DNA of 64,000 bases. It comes from CAZFER01 sp964517495 (GTDB lineage Bacteria > Hinthialibacterota > Hinthialibacteria > Hinthialibacterales > Hinthialibacteraceae). Location of the stretch: the NCBI GenBank assembly GCA_964517495.1, contig CAZFER010000015.1, positions 37,575-101,574 of the forward strand. The letters are read 5' to 3'. Below, piece after piece: positions 8,574-18,109 of the stretch. A program made the translations under genes and the position numbers. The first letter of the stretch is position 1, and every line of letters starts with the position of its first letter. The notes below the pieces were generated by a model. It saw only the letters and a program-made list of their open reading frames with translations. It was not told where the DNA came from and did not search any database.

Positions 8574-8958
8574 TTATATTTCCTTTCATATTTATGAATA
8601 TTTAACAAAATTTAATCATTGTATCGTAAGATGCTTCAAATCAGGAATAAAGAGTAGGGCAGGTTTAAAACCTGCCCTGTTTGATGCCTCCCCTGATTGA
8701 AACCGGAACGCATTGTAAAACAGGATGATTATGAACGGGTTATAAACCCGCCCCTACGAAAGGTATAAACGAAATGCAAATCATTCATGCTTTTTTAGAG
8801 TGCAATCCTAGTGCAATAGGTGGGATGTGTTGTAAAATAGGAATGAAGGAAATGTACTACTTCCAAAACCTTAACTTTCGTTGAAGGTGGAAGCCTAAAT
8901 ACACCCCCATCCTTCAAAACGAATCCTATATAAAACCAGTTTGGAAAGGCGAACTTGG
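8574..8958. other. Intergenic interval with palindromes
   Basis: The divergent region between the propeller gene and fliG. It contains the perfect palindrome at 8656-8678 and a second one around 8730-8757 (GGGTT...AACCC followed by GCCCCTACG). Both resemble dispersed intergenic palindromes, not regulatory sites. No small gene is seen. Confidence 0.5.
8656..8678. repeat. Perfect 23-base palindrome
   Basis: AGGGCAGGTTT (8656-8666) and AAACCTGCCCT (8668-8678) are exact reverse complements around one base. There is no U-tract on either side, so it is probably a dispersed hairpin element. Confidence 0.7.
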
Positions 8959-9981
8959 ATGGTTCGTGGTGCCAAAGAAAAACCCAAAATTACCGGCCGT
9001 AAAAAAGCCGCTATCCTGATGATCTCACTGGGGCCGGATATCGCCGCCGATGTATATCGTTGTTTATCGGATGATGAGATAGAACAGATTACCTTGGAAG
9101 TCGCCAACTTGGGTGCCGTCCCGGAAGAATTAACCTCCCAGGTCATCGAAGAGTTTTACCATACCGCGATGGCCAAACAATATATCGCTCATGGAGGTAT
9201 TTCTACCGCCCGGGAAATTCTCGAAAAAGCCCTGGGGCCGGCCAAAGCGATGGAGATCATCGAGCGATTACAAGGTATGTTGCAGGGGACTCCGTTTGAC
9301 TTTTTGAAGAAAGTCGACCCAAATCATCTACTGAATTTTATCCAAAGTGAACACCCCCAAACGGTTGCCTTGATCCTTGCCCATTTGGAATATGATCAAT
9401 CCGCAGTGATCATGTCAGCCCTGGCACCCGACATGCAAACCGAAGTCGCCCTGCGTATCGCCACCATGGACCAGACCTCTCCGGAAATCATATCAGAGGT
9501 TGAACGAGTATTAGAACGAAAAATCGCAACTGTGCTATCTCAGGAATTCTCGGTGGCAGGAGGTATTGAAGCATTGGCGGAACTACTAAACCGTGTGGAT
9601 CGGGCTACTGAAAAATCTATCCTGGAAACTCTCGAAGAAGAAAACCAGGAGTTGGCGGTCGAGATCAAAAAACTGATGTTTACCTTCGATGACGTCATCT
9701 TGCTGGATGATCGTGCCATTCAACAGGTTCTGCGTGAAGTGGATATGAAAGAACTGGCCGTAGCGCTAAAAGGAGCCAATGAGGAAGTTCGTACGAAAAT
9801 ATTCAACAATGTTTCCAGCCGCGCGGCGGATAACATTCGGGATGATATGGAATTTATGGGTCCCGTACGTGTGAAACAAGTTGAAGAAGCACAGCAAAAA
9901 ATCGTGGCGATTATTCGCCGCCTGGAAGAGTCAGGTGAGATCATCATTAACCGCGGAGGGGAAGAAGAACTAATGGCGTGA
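8959..9981 (+). CDS. fliG: Flagellar motor switch protein FliG
   Basis: A 340-residue protein from ATG 8959; GGAAAGG lies nine bases upstream, while the TTG at 8941 has no site. The opening TGRKKAAILMISLGPDIAADVY is the FliG N-domain that contacts the MS ring. FDFLKKVDPNHLLNFIQSEHPQTVALILAHL is the middle-domain core with the EHPQ motif that binds FliM. The C-terminal domain carries the charged torque helix (DRAIQQVLREVDMKELAVALKGAN then EEVRTKIFNNVSSRAA). Length matches the family. FliG couples stator ion flow to rotor rotation and direction switching. Unusually, no other flagellar gene is next to it; the following genes are glycosyltransferases. Confidence 0.97.
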   Translation: MVRGAKEKPKITGRKKAAILMISLGPDIAADVYRCLSDDEIEQITLEVANLGAVPEELTSQVIEEFYHTAMAKQYIAHGGISTAREILEKALGPAKAMEIIERLQGMLQGTPFDFLKKVDPNHLLNFIQSEHPQTVALILAHLEYDQSAVIMSALAPDMQTEVALRIATMDQTSPEIISEVERVLERKIATVLSQEFSVAGGIEALAELLNRVDRATEKSILETLEEENQELAVEIKKLMFTFDDVILLDDRAIQQVLREVDMKELAVALKGANEEVRTKIFNNVSSRAADNIRDDMEFMGPVRVKQVEEAQQKIVAIIRRLEESGEIIINRGGEEELMA

Positions 9982-10139
9982 TGATTTATACTCGGGATGA
10001 AATTAAATTTGGATTTAGCCCCAAAAACTTTCGTTACGATTGTCTATATAAGATTTATTCCCCTTCGAGGCCAACCATGTCTCGATATAATTCGAATTGA
10101 AGCCAATCAAACGATGAGTAAAACCAACTGGGTGGACGA

Positions 10140-11108
10140 ATGAATCAAAAGGGTAATCACATCGAAACAGAGCACACAAATCCAAACCTCTCCATCATCG
10201 TTCCCGCTAAAAATGAGCGGGAGACTCTGCAACCCCTTTACGAAGAAATCTGCAATACACTCGATCCATTGGGTGAAGATTTTGAAATAGTATATATCGA
10301 TGACGGCAGTGTGGATGATTCATTCGAAGTCCTGCGCGCCCTCCATGAAAAGGATAAACGGGTTCGAGCGTTGCGATTTCGTACCAATTACGGCAAGTCA
10401 CCGGCCTTGGCGGCAGGTTTCGAAGCGGCACGGGGCAATATTGTCTTGACCATCGACGCCGATCTTCAGGATGATCCCAAAGAAATCCCTCATTTGTTGG
10501 AAAAACTGGGGGAAGGATATGATCTGGTTTCCGGTTGGAAGAAAAACCGTAATGACCCGATCTCTCGCCGGTTGTTTTCCAAAGTCTTTAATAAAGTGGT
10601 GGCCCGGGCCAGCGGAATTCCCCTCCATGATTTCAATTGCGGTTTAAAGTGCTACCGGCGTGAAGTATTTGATCATGTGCGTTTATATGGTGAAATGCAC
10701 CGGTTTGTACCGGTCATCGCAGGTTGGTATGGCTTTAAGATCGCAGAAATCCCCGTTACTCACCACCCACGCCGTTATGGCCGCAGTAAGTTTGGCAGTG
10801 AACGTATATTGCGTGGATTCCTTGATTTTGCTACGGTTATGTTCTTTACCCGCTACGTTCAACGCCCATCTCACCTTTTCGGAAGAATTGGGTTGACTGT
10901 TGGGTTATTTAGCTCTTTAGCATTCCTGGTCAGCCTCTTTTTTTTATGGTATTCTAGTTACTCAATGGGAGGAATCGCGCTTGCTATTGGAATATTTTTA
11001 ATGCTAATGGGATTTCAATCCATTTTTTTGGGGTTAGTGGCCGAAATGCTAACCTTTTTACATCGTCGTGAAGAACCTCCCTACTTTGTTAATGAAAGTT
11101 TGGGATAA
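10140..11108 (+). CDS. Family 2 glycosyltransferase, polyprenyl-phosphate sugar synthase type
   Basis: A 322-residue GT-A enzyme. The N-terminal catalytic half has LSIIVPAKNERETL (about 18-31), the nucleotide-sugar DDGSVDDSF motif (about 59-67) and the metal-binding DADLQDDP motif (about 102-109), plus YGRSKFG typical of dolichyl/undecaprenyl-phosphate mannose or glucose synthases. Two hydrophobic helices follow at about 250-275 and 283-310, with an N-in topology like GtrB. Such enzymes load a sugar on a polyprenyl phosphate at the inner face of the membrane. The next gene overlaps by one base and encodes a GT-C membrane transferase, the usual acceptor of such lipid-linked sugars, so the two probably act in sequence. 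Confidence 0.93.
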   Translation: MNQKGNHIETEHTNPNLSIIVPAKNERETLQPLYEEICNTLDPLGEDFEIVYIDDGSVDDSFEVLRALHEKDKRVRALRFRTNYGKSPALAAGFEAARGNIVLTIDADLQDDPKEIPHLLEKLGEGYDLVSGWKKNRNDPISRRLFSKVFNKVVARASGIPLHDFNCGLKCYRREVFDHVRLYGEMHRFVPVIAGWYGFKIAEIPVTHHPRRYGRSKFGSERILRGFLDFATVMFFTRYVQRPSHLFGRIGLTVGLFSSLAFLVSLFFLWYSSYSMGGIALAIGIFLMLMGFQSIFLGLVAEMLTFLHRREEPPYFVNESLG

Positions 11109-13198
11109 TGGGAAACACGAACAAGAAAAAAACCTTTCTCGTCATTTTATTTGTTGTTTTACTCACATCGGTTCCATTTTTGAACAAGGCCTACCACATC
11201 GACGATACCGTCGTCCTGCATGTCACCCAAGTCATCCTTGAACATCCCCTTGATCCATTCTACGGTGACATCGATTGGTTCGGATATGTGGGCCCCTTAT
11301 GGGAGACAACCACCAACCCTCCCTTTTTGAGTTATTATCTGGCGCCATTTGCCTCGATCTTTGATTTCTCGGAAATTGCACTGCATAGCGCCATGATCCT
11401 GTTTCTTTTGCTGATGGCTTGGGGAATGGTGCGCTTATCCGAGCGATTTACCCAAAGCACCTACTGGCCGATGTTGTTTGTGATGACCAGCTGCGGGGTA
11501 ATTGTGTCCGGTAATCTCATGCGGGATGTACCGGCGGCAGGTTTGGCTACCGCCGCCTTGGCGTTATATGTACTGGGGACGGATAGAAACAAATGGTTTT
11601 ATCTGTTTTTAGGATCGGTTTTGGCCGGATTGGCGGTTTTGACGAAATATTCGGCCATTATTATTCTTCCACTCTTCATCATCTATCCGTTCTTGCACCG
11701 TAAATATCGCTATATGTTTTGGATATGGCCAATGGTCCTTATTTTTGGCCTGTGGTGTTTGCATAATCATTTGTATTACGGCACAGTCCATGTTTATTAC
11801 TTGCTATTTGAACGTACAGAACAATCCGGAATTCCGAATTTGGACAAATTTTTCGGTGTCTTCATTATTGTAGGCAGCCTTCTCTATCTAATGCCCGCTC
11901 TGCTGTACCACTATATCAAGCGAAAGCAAACATGGGTATTCGGTTTGGCTTTTGTGGGTATTGCTTTGCTTCGCTGGCATTACAAAATTGCCTACCATCA
12001 TGATCTTCATTTCTTTTTCACAACATTTGGTGTGATGGGAGCCGCTATTATAGTGGTGTATCTCATAAAAGGCCTTCAAAATCTTTGTATTTATGTTGGA
12101 CAGAACATTGTTCGGCTCATCCTGCAAATCATCGCACTGGCCATCATTATTGCAGGCATTTGGGGATATTGTATCTACCTTTATGAAGGGCCTTTCCACT
12201 TTGAGCATTATTTGCTCATGGTGGTGGCTGCTGTATTAATCATTTTATGTTTCTTGAAGGAAATAACAACCTTGGGGTGGGCCATACTATCCCGAATCGA
12301 AAACTGGCTGCCCCAGTTGATTCACATCGCCCTTCTTATAACAACCCTCTGGGGAATGCATATCTTTTATAAAGGCCGTCCCACTATTGAGTTTTATTTC
12401 TGGGCGGTTACCGGCTTTAGTTTGTTGCTTTTCTGCCTTTATGAAGGATTGCGGCATGGCATTGTTTATGTAAAAACGTTCAAAGATAAAGAAGCGGCTG
12501 ATTCGCTCTTTTTATTCGCCTGGTTATGTGCACCGGTGATATTCAGTAGTATCTTTGTTCCCTTTCAGGCCGTCCGGCATTTAATTTTAGCTTTACCCCC
12601 TCTCACGTTGCTGGCCATGCGTTATCTGGAGCGCGAACCTCTTTTGCAACTGAATGTGCGTAAAAAATGGCTTGGCAGTTTGTTGGTCATTCAAACGGTG
12701 ATGGCTTTCCTGATTCAAATCGCCGATATGGAATACGCTAGCACCTATCGCGACTTTGCCCGGTATGCCAAAGCCAACTGGACTTCAGAAGACTATGACA
12801 CATGGTATGTTGGCGCCTGGGGTTTTAAATTCTACACCGATGAAGCAGGCTTCAAACAAGTTTCGCGCAACCGTGAATTTCCCAAAGAAGGTGATATCCT
12901 GCTCTGGCCAAAACACCTTCTTATTGGTTATGCCTTCCATGACCATGGTGACTTTGTAAATGCCTTGGATGAGCCAGTGGATCAGGTTGTTTATGAAGGA
13001 CTCATCCCCATTCGTACCATGAACTCCATGAGCGGGCATAGAATCAAGCGATATGCAGGTTTTTATGCTTATGTCAGTTGCTTTGGCAGAATTGTGATAC
13101 CCTATCGATTGTGTGAAGATTATGTTCATGAAGTAGGCAATGTGTTTAAAGTCAATGCTGAAGCTGCAGCGGCTGAAGTATCGAATTCAAACGAATGA
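11108..13198 (+). CDS. Polytopic membrane glycosyltransferase (GT39/ArnT-like)
   Basis: A 696-residue protein with about a dozen membrane helices and a periplasmic C-terminal part. It opens with one helix followed by KAYHIDDTVVLHV, an acidic pair in the first periplasmic loop where GT-C enzymes (ArnT/PMT family) hold their catalytic Asp. NPPFLSYYLAP just after is also typical of these families. Family members move a sugar from a polyprenyl phosphate to a periplasmic acceptor. Its ATG overlaps the stop of the GT2 gene by one base, so translation is likely coupled. The acceptor (lipid A, protein or glycan) cannot be told. A good terminator follows. Confidence 0.82.
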   Translation: MGNTNKKKTFLVILFVVLLTSVPFLNKAYHIDDTVVLHVTQVILEHPLDPFYGDIDWFGYVGPLWETTTNPPFLSYYLAPFASIFDFSEIALHSAMILFLLLMAWGMVRLSERFTQSTYWPMLFVMTSCGVIVSGNLMRDVPAAGLATAALALYVLGTDRNKWFYLFLGSVLAGLAVLTKYSAIIILPLFIIYPFLHRKYRYMFWIWPMVLIFGLWCLHNHLYYGTVHVYYLLFERTEQSGIPNLDKFFGVFIIVGSLLYLMPALLYHYIKRKQTWVFGLAFVGIALLRWHYKIAYHHDLHFFFTTFGVMGAAIIVVYLIKGLQNLCIYVGQNIVRLILQIIALAIIIAGIWGYCIYLYEGPFHFEHYLLMVVAAVLIILCFLKEITTLGWAILSRIENWLPQLIHIALLITTLWGMHIFYKGRPTIEFYFWAVTGFSLLLFCLYEGLRHGIVYVKTFKDKEAADSLFLFAWLCAPVIFSSIFVPFQAVRHLILALPPLTLLAMRYLEREPLLQLNVRKKWLGSLLVIQTVMAFLIQIADMEYASTYRDFARYAKANWTSEDYDTWYVGAWGFKFYTDEAGFKQVSRNREFPKEGDILLWPKHLLIGYAFHDHGDFVNALDEPVDQVVYEGLIPIRTMNSMSGHRIKRYAGFYAYVSCFGRIVIPYRLCEDYVHEVGNVFKVNAEAAAAEVSNSNE

Positions 13199-13234
13199 AT
13201 TCAATGAGTGATTGAGCATTAAAGAACATGTTTT

Positions 13235-13267
13235 GGGAATGATTTATTCATTCCCATTTCTTTTTTC
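13235..13267 (+). terminator. Rho-independent terminator after the GT2/GT-C pair
   Basis: GGGAATGA (13235-13242) and TCATTCCC (13248-13255) form an eight-base stem with a five-base loop, followed by ATTTCTTTTTTCT. It lies 37 bases after the stop of the membrane transferase. Confidence 0.8.
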
Positions 13268-13380
13268 TATGGGTAAAAACACATTAAACTTATACATTTT
13301 TTTATAAGGTTATGCTATACTTTTGAGAAGTCTATGGATAATTTCTATTTGGAAGGATGCTAAAGGCAAAACAAATAATA

Positions 13381-13560
13381 GTAAGTAATTGGTCAGCCAT
13401 TGGAATTTCCATTCCCCTCCCAAGATTGAGAGGGGCTAGGGGAGGGTTGATTATAAAACGTAAAGTAAAATCCTTTAACCCCCTCCTAACCTCCCCCATT
13501 TCAATGGAGGAGGAAAAGAAAAGTCAATCCAATTATTTTCCACTGTGTATGGCAGGACCC
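13381..13560 (+). repeat. Dispersed ~180-base repeat, copy A
   Basis: One of three related non-coding copies in the window (others at 23364-23594 and 25618-25800), all in the same orientation. Shared blocks, in order: GTAAGT..TGGTCAGCCAT, CCCCTCCCAAGATTG, GGGGAGGGTTGAT, AAAATCCTTTAACCCCCTCC, TAACCTCCCCCATTTC and a right end near TATGGCAGGACCC. Its internal GGGG/CCCC blocks can form a long imperfect hairpin. It fills most of the gap before the lipoprotein gene. Confidence 0.8.
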
Positions 13561-13596
13561 ACTTTAATAGTAATATAAATCCAGGATTTAGAACTC

Positions 13597-15564
13597 ATGA
13601 TACGACTTCCATTTTGTTCAAAAGCACCATATTTTCTTCTCAGTTTTTTGTGTTTTGTTTCTATTGGCTGTCAGACAACTCCCAACAACAATCAATCCAC
13701 TCAAGGGCCATCTCCTCAGCCCCCCCAAAAAGAGACGGTTCACGAGAACATTACATTCCAATATAACGATGTACAAAACACCGATAAAAAAACACAGCAA
13801 TCCACCACTTGGGATATTCATGTGATTGAATTCAGTGACAACGAATTTCCTTTGATGGCACTAACATTTAATGTTCAAGTGCCAAAAAACATTTCTTCAT
13901 TCACCTTACGCAAAGACCATATTGAGTTTGATCATGAACCCAAAACCTATTCTTTTCCGTTTGAACCCATGAAAGAACGGAAAATGCTGACTCAATATTT
14001 TGAAAACGCTCCAATTAATGAAACAGGAATTGTCTCACTGCAAACTTCCGATTCACATAACCCATCAATTTATCGATTGACTTGGTTTGATACCAGCTGG
14101 GTCGATCATACGAATGAGCGAACTTACCATATCAACATACATTTACCCGAAAAAACATTCAATCAATCGTTCAAAGTCACACCTTCTGAAGAGACACTTA
14201 AACAATTGCAAGAAAAAGAATTCACAGCAGCGATTGAATGTATAGAAGAAGAAGGTCAATCAGATAAAGTCATTCGTACCTTACGCACCCGCTATCCCCA
14301 GGAAAAATTAGAACCATTTTATGTTGGCTTCCACAACACGATTGTCAGCCCCATATTACAGAATAATCCTAAAAAAGCATTAGAACACTTACAATCCATT
14401 GAATCGATTTACAGCGATAAAACACAATGGCAGTCACGCTTTAAGAACGATTATGAAACAGTGGGGAACTCATATTTTCAGAAAGACCAATTTAAAAACG
14501 CCATATCCTACTACAGAAAAGCATTAAATTATGAAGAGGATACCTCAATCCGCCAAAAAATATTGGATTGTCAATTAAGAGAATTTCGATTCAAAGACGC
14601 ACAGCAAACCGCCGGGAAACTTCCGGATGAGAGTCATCTGTTATTCAAAAAAGCCATTGCCTTCGAAGGCTCGCTTAATTTTCTTCAGGCTGAATCTTTT
14701 ATCAAAAAACTCTTCAAAAACCACCCCCCTGAAAAAACCCATTGGTCTCATCTGGCTTTGTTATGGAAAGGGGTATGGTATGGAGGAACCGCTCAAATCC
14801 TCGCCTATCTTCTTCCGGATTTAAACCAACCCAATGAGTTTATGGAAATAACAAAGCACCTTGCGCTAAATGAAGATTATCGTTGGGTGGGATGGATCAA
14901 CAGGGACAAGCAAATCCAATATGCCAGTGACTTGTCCATACAGGGGGTTACTGTTGCAACAATTCATCCTTCCCTCACTCACCTGAATTTCGCAGAACTG
15001 AACAATCCGGTTTTTACTCAATGGAGCGAGGAAAATCTCCATAAAGGTCTTGTACTTGTCCCATCTCAATTTAATGATGAATCCGTTGTCCTCGCCTTGT
15101 GTTTTGACAGCCGATTAGTTGGATTGTCGGAGAAAAAATCCTTTCAATCCATTCAACAGTTTCCAAATAATGACAAACTTTGGATTCAATTCAAAAATGA
15201 AATAACCAATCGCTGTGGTGGCGCCATGACCAAAACAATTGGGGCCGTGTTAAAGAAAAAAGATTTAAGTCACCAAACATGGATTGAATCTGCAAAACAT
15301 ATATCAGCATTTTTACCCCAAAACCTGGTTTCTTACACAATCCTGGCCGGGCGCAAATCGCCTGATGGGCCTATTCAAATAATTCACGTTGAACCCAAGG
15401 ATGTTCCCGATTCAATCGTCAACCTGAATCGAGCTAACAGCAATCCTTTCTTTCTATATGAAAATCGAACATGGGATGAAAAGGAATTGATTGAGATGGT
15501 GACCGCCATTTATGCGGGGGATAAATGGTTAGGCGTCCACCGCGCAGGCTACTCATGGGAGTAA
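13597..15564 (+). CDS. Lipoprotein with TPR-like middle region
   Basis: A 655-residue protein with a lipoprotein signal: a hydrophobic stretch then VSIGC, with the lipid-modified Cys at 25. Residues 27-50 are rich in Pro/Gln/Asn and look like a flexible tether. A beta-rich domain (about 50-190) is followed by helical repeats, including TVGNSYFQKDQFKNAISYY at about 288-306, which reads as a TPR unit. The C-terminal 250 residues have no motif I know; one stretch (about 405-600) alternates strands and helices like a sensor or protease-related fold. It begins a same-strand run with FHA, PP2C and kinase genes, so it may be their envelope partner. No catalytic function is assigned. Confidence 0.7.
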   Translation: MIRLPFCSKAPYFLLSFLCFVSIGCQTTPNNNQSTQGPSPQPPQKETVHENITFQYNDVQNTDKKTQQSTTWDIHVIEFSDNEFPLMALTFNVQVPKNISSFTLRKDHIEFDHEPKTYSFPFEPMKERKMLTQYFENAPINETGIVSLQTSDSHNPSIYRLTWFDTSWVDHTNERTYHINIHLPEKTFNQSFKVTPSEETLKQLQEKEFTAAIECIEEEGQSDKVIRTLRTRYPQEKLEPFYVGFHNTIVSPILQNNPKKALEHLQSIESIYSDKTQWQSRFKNDYETVGNSYFQKDQFKNAISYYRKALNYEEDTSIRQKILDCQLREFRFKDAQQTAGKLPDESHLLFKKAIAFEGSLNFLQAESFIKKLFKNHPPEKTHWSHLALLWKGVWYGGTAQILAYLLPDLNQPNEFMEITKHLALNEDYRWVGWINRDKQIQYASDLSIQGVTVATIHPSLTHLNFAELNNPVFTQWSEENLHKGLVLVPSQFNDESVVLALCFDSRLVGLSEKKSFQSIQQFPNNDKLWIQFKNEITNRCGGAMTKTIGAVLKKKDLSHQTWIESAKHISAFLPQNLVSYTILAGRKSPDGPIQIIHVEPKDVPDSIVNLNRANSNPFFLYENRTWDEKELIEMVTAIYAGDKWLGVHRAGYSWE

Positions 15565-15626
15565 CTTATAATCGAATTTCAAGCTAATATATCAGTATAA
15601 TTTCAACAACTCAAAAGGAGTGAGTC

Positions 15627-16673
15627 ATGAAGCGGTTTTTGGGAATTCTGATCGTCATCACGTTGTGTGCTTTCTGTTACCAGGCGAGCGCCCAAAATGA
15701 ACAACGAATTATCAAGCAAATTCAAAATGGGCAAATGCAAAACGCGTTTGTAACCGTCTCCGGCTATGTCGAACGGTGGGAGGAAGGCAAAGCAGAAAAT
15801 ACCATTGCCTATGTGTTACGCGATAATTGGGGAGACAAAATCACGGTTATATCCAATGCTGAACATCCAAAAACAAATGAACGTTATCAGGTTCAAGGCT
15901 ATGTGGCCTACGAACAAGCCAATCAAGAGTATGTGATTATGGAAAACAGCCGACGATCGCTGGCTCCAACACCCGTTCAACCGCCAACCGCCACCCCCAC
16001 ACCATATCGGCCCCCTACCCCGACCATGGAACCGGCCCCCGTTTTCCAACCAACACCCACCCCTATCCCCGCACCCGTGGATGATACCACCGGGGGAAGC
16101 ACGGAAGAGTCAGAAACAACGGATTCAAATGGATATCTCATTGTTCTGATCATCGTTATTTTAATCGTTCTTATCTTGTTGATCGCTATCCTGCTTAAAG
16201 GAAACAAAGAACAAGGATTAGGTGATTTCGATTCCACTTCAGTTGTAACCATGTCTGATAAAACCCAGAAAATCACGGCGCATATGCCCACCGAAAAGGC
16301 AATCCAAAGTGGGACGGTTAAAGTAATGCCAGGCTGGTTTGAAGTGATCGGCGGTGTTGAATTAAAGGAAATACGCTTAATGCGCCCCAGTGGAATATCT
16401 GAAGATCAGTTGGAATTTACCTTTGGCCGCAAACCGGGGGATACCATCACCCATATCCAACTCAATGATCCCACTGTTTCCAGCAACCAGGCAAAACTGC
16501 AATACAAAGACAACCAATTTATCCTGATCAATATCCCGGATCCAAATGATCCAGACCGCAACAGCACCTTGCTGAACGGCGAAAAAATGAATGCCAACGA
16601 AGAACGTGCGATTCAGGAAGGCGATACCATCGAAATGGGTCATGTCAAATTGGTGTTTCATGAAAAAGAATAA
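15627..16673 (+). CDS. Inner-membrane FHA-domain protein with extracytoplasmic OB-like domain
   Basis: A 348-residue protein preceded by AAAAGGAG. A signal peptide (1-22) leads to an extracytoplasmic domain (about 25-112) whose VSGYVERWEEG...YVLRDNWGDKITV strands look like a small OB fold. A Pro/Thr linker follows (about 113-155), then one strong membrane helix (168-190) and a cytosolic part ending in an FHA domain (about 265-345; FTFGRKPGD, NDPTVSSNQAKL, STLLNGEKM). FHA domains bind phosphothreonine. The usual SxxH is SSNQ here, a possible variation in binding. The next gene, a PP2C phosphatase, starts 11 bases downstream and a Ser/Thr kinase follows, so this is the likely phospho-reader of the set. 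Confidence 0.85.
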   Translation: MKRFLGILIVITLCAFCYQASAQNEQRIIKQIQNGQMQNAFVTVSGYVERWEEGKAENTIAYVLRDNWGDKITVISNAEHPKTNERYQVQGYVAYEQANQEYVIMENSRRSLAPTPVQPPTATPTPYRPPTPTMEPAPVFQPTPTPIPAPVDDTTGGSTEESETTDSNGYLIVLIIVILIVLILLIAILLKGNKEQGLGDFDSTSVVTMSDKTQKITAHMPTEKAIQSGTVKVMPGWFEVIGGVELKEIRLMRPSGISEDQLEFTFGRKPGDTITHIQLNDPTVSSNQAKLQYKDNQFILINIPDPNDPDRNSTLLNGEKMNANEERAIQEGDTIEMGHVKLVFHEKE

Positions 16674-16684
16674 GCTGAGGGTCT

Positions 16685-18088
16685 ATGAAACTCGATTGCT
16701 TTGGCATTACAACAATTGGACGCCGCGAAGAAAACCAGGACGCCTTTTTTTGGAAGGTTTATGATCAACCCCAAGGATGCTTAAAGGCTGTGGTGGCCGT
16801 TTGTGACGGCATGGGCGGCCACCACGGCGGCCAAACCGCCAGCCGGTTAGCAATTCAAACTATAGAGCGCTACATTCCTGAGAATCCCCCTGACCAAGAA
16901 AGCATCAAATCTTGGATTCATGCATTGTGCCAGGCAATCCAAACTACTTTGGATGACGCCACTCGCAATGATCCCTACCTCTCGGAAATGGGAACCACCC
17001 TGGTCATGGGCCTGATAACCGAAGAAGCGATATGGATTGTTAATATCGGTGACAGCCGCGCTTATAAAATCAAAGGGGATCAAGTGGAACAATTAACCCA
17101 CGATCATTCCGCCATTCAAGAGGCTTTTGATAAAGGTTACTACACATGGGAAGAAATTCGCCAAAATCCTGTCATGATAACTTTATCATCCGCCTTGACT
17201 CGCCATTTAGGTCCCGGTTTTGAAACCGAACCTGACATTTTTAAATATCAACTTGAGGGCGATGAATGCTTTCTCTTCTGCACCGATGGGCTGACCGGTA
17301 ATATGATCGATATACCTGTTTCTCCTTATGAAATTGGTAAATACGTTTACGGCTCCTCCTCGCTTGAAACCGCCGCGAACAATCTTCTCAGCCTGGCATA
17401 TCAAAATGGTTCAAACGATAATATTACCGCGGTAATTCTGAAAACCGGTGAAAAACAGGTCACGCATCCACACATTCCGATCGAACCTTCGGTGGATTCT
17501 CTTCGAAAGAACGAAAATTACAGCAACCCATTACCGATCACTCAATGGACACCAAATCGATCCTTACTGATTTCTGCGCTGGTTTTGTTACTGATGGCTC
17601 TTTGTGGAGTGACTTACCTGTATATTGAACAATCTTACGCACCATCGAGCCAAAAAAGTGGAGGAAGCAAACCCATCCTAAAAACCACACCGCCTCCCTC
17701 GGTTTTTTCTACGCCGACAGTAGTGGCGAATACTCCCACAATTCCACCATCGATTACTCCTGTTCCACCTGAATTGAATTCTCTTCGCTGGCATAGGGAT
17801 ATGTTTGAGTATAATCAACCTTTAAGATCAAGCGATGCATTATCCTTTACATACAATCCTCTTCAAATTCAAAAAGAGACGATCACCATCCTGGTCAGCG
17901 ATTCTCCATCCATGAGTGACAGTAAAATAATCCCCAACGTCCCCCAATGGATTAAAGACCCCACGGGCAGCATACCCGTTGCCGAGCTTTACATCGAGGA
18001 TGGCACAAAATACGTTCAATTAAAAGCAATAAAAAATCAAACAATCATCACAAGCGATGTTTTAAAAGTGGTTGTAAACAACGAGTAA
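16685..18088 (+). CDS. Membrane-anchored PP2C-type Ser/Thr protein phosphatase
   Basis: A 467-residue protein with a GAGG site upstream. Residues 1-250 are a PP2C domain: GRREENQDA (12-20), CDGMGGHHGG (40-49, first metal-binding Asp at 41), NIGDSRAY (about 120-127), CTDGLTGNM (about 199-207) and SNDNITAVI (about 243-251), so the metal ligands look complete. A basic stretch precedes a single membrane helix (about 293-317). A Pro/Thr-rich stalk and an extracytoplasmic beta-rich domain of some 110 residues finish the chain. It should remove phosphates placed by the adjacent Hanks-type kinase, with its outer domain possibly sensing an envelope signal. Confidence 0.93.
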   Translation: MKLDCFGITTIGRREENQDAFFWKVYDQPQGCLKAVVAVCDGMGGHHGGQTASRLAIQTIERYIPENPPDQESIKSWIHALCQAIQTTLDDATRNDPYLSEMGTTLVMGLITEEAIWIVNIGDSRAYKIKGDQVEQLTHDHSAIQEAFDKGYYTWEEIRQNPVMITLSSALTRHLGPGFETEPDIFKYQLEGDECFLFCTDGLTGNMIDIPVSPYEIGKYVYGSSSLETAANNLLSLAYQNGSNDNITAVILKTGEKQVTHPHIPIEPSVDSLRKNENYSNPLPITQWTPNRSLLISALVLLLMALCGVTYLYIEQSYAPSSQKSGGSKPILKTTPPPSVFSTPTVVANTPTIPPSITPVPPELNSLRWHRDMFEYNQPLRSSDALSFTYNPLQIQKETITILVSDSPSMSDSKIIPNVPQWIKDPTGSIPVAELYIEDGTKYVQLKAIKNQTIITSDVLKVVVNNE

Positions 18089-18109
18089 CAACAGGTGCAT
18101 TAGAATATA

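Noticed and set aside
13357..13578. A 73-codon frame before the lipoprotein gene
   Set aside because: It lies wholly over repeat copy A, and similar short frames occur by chance over the other copies.
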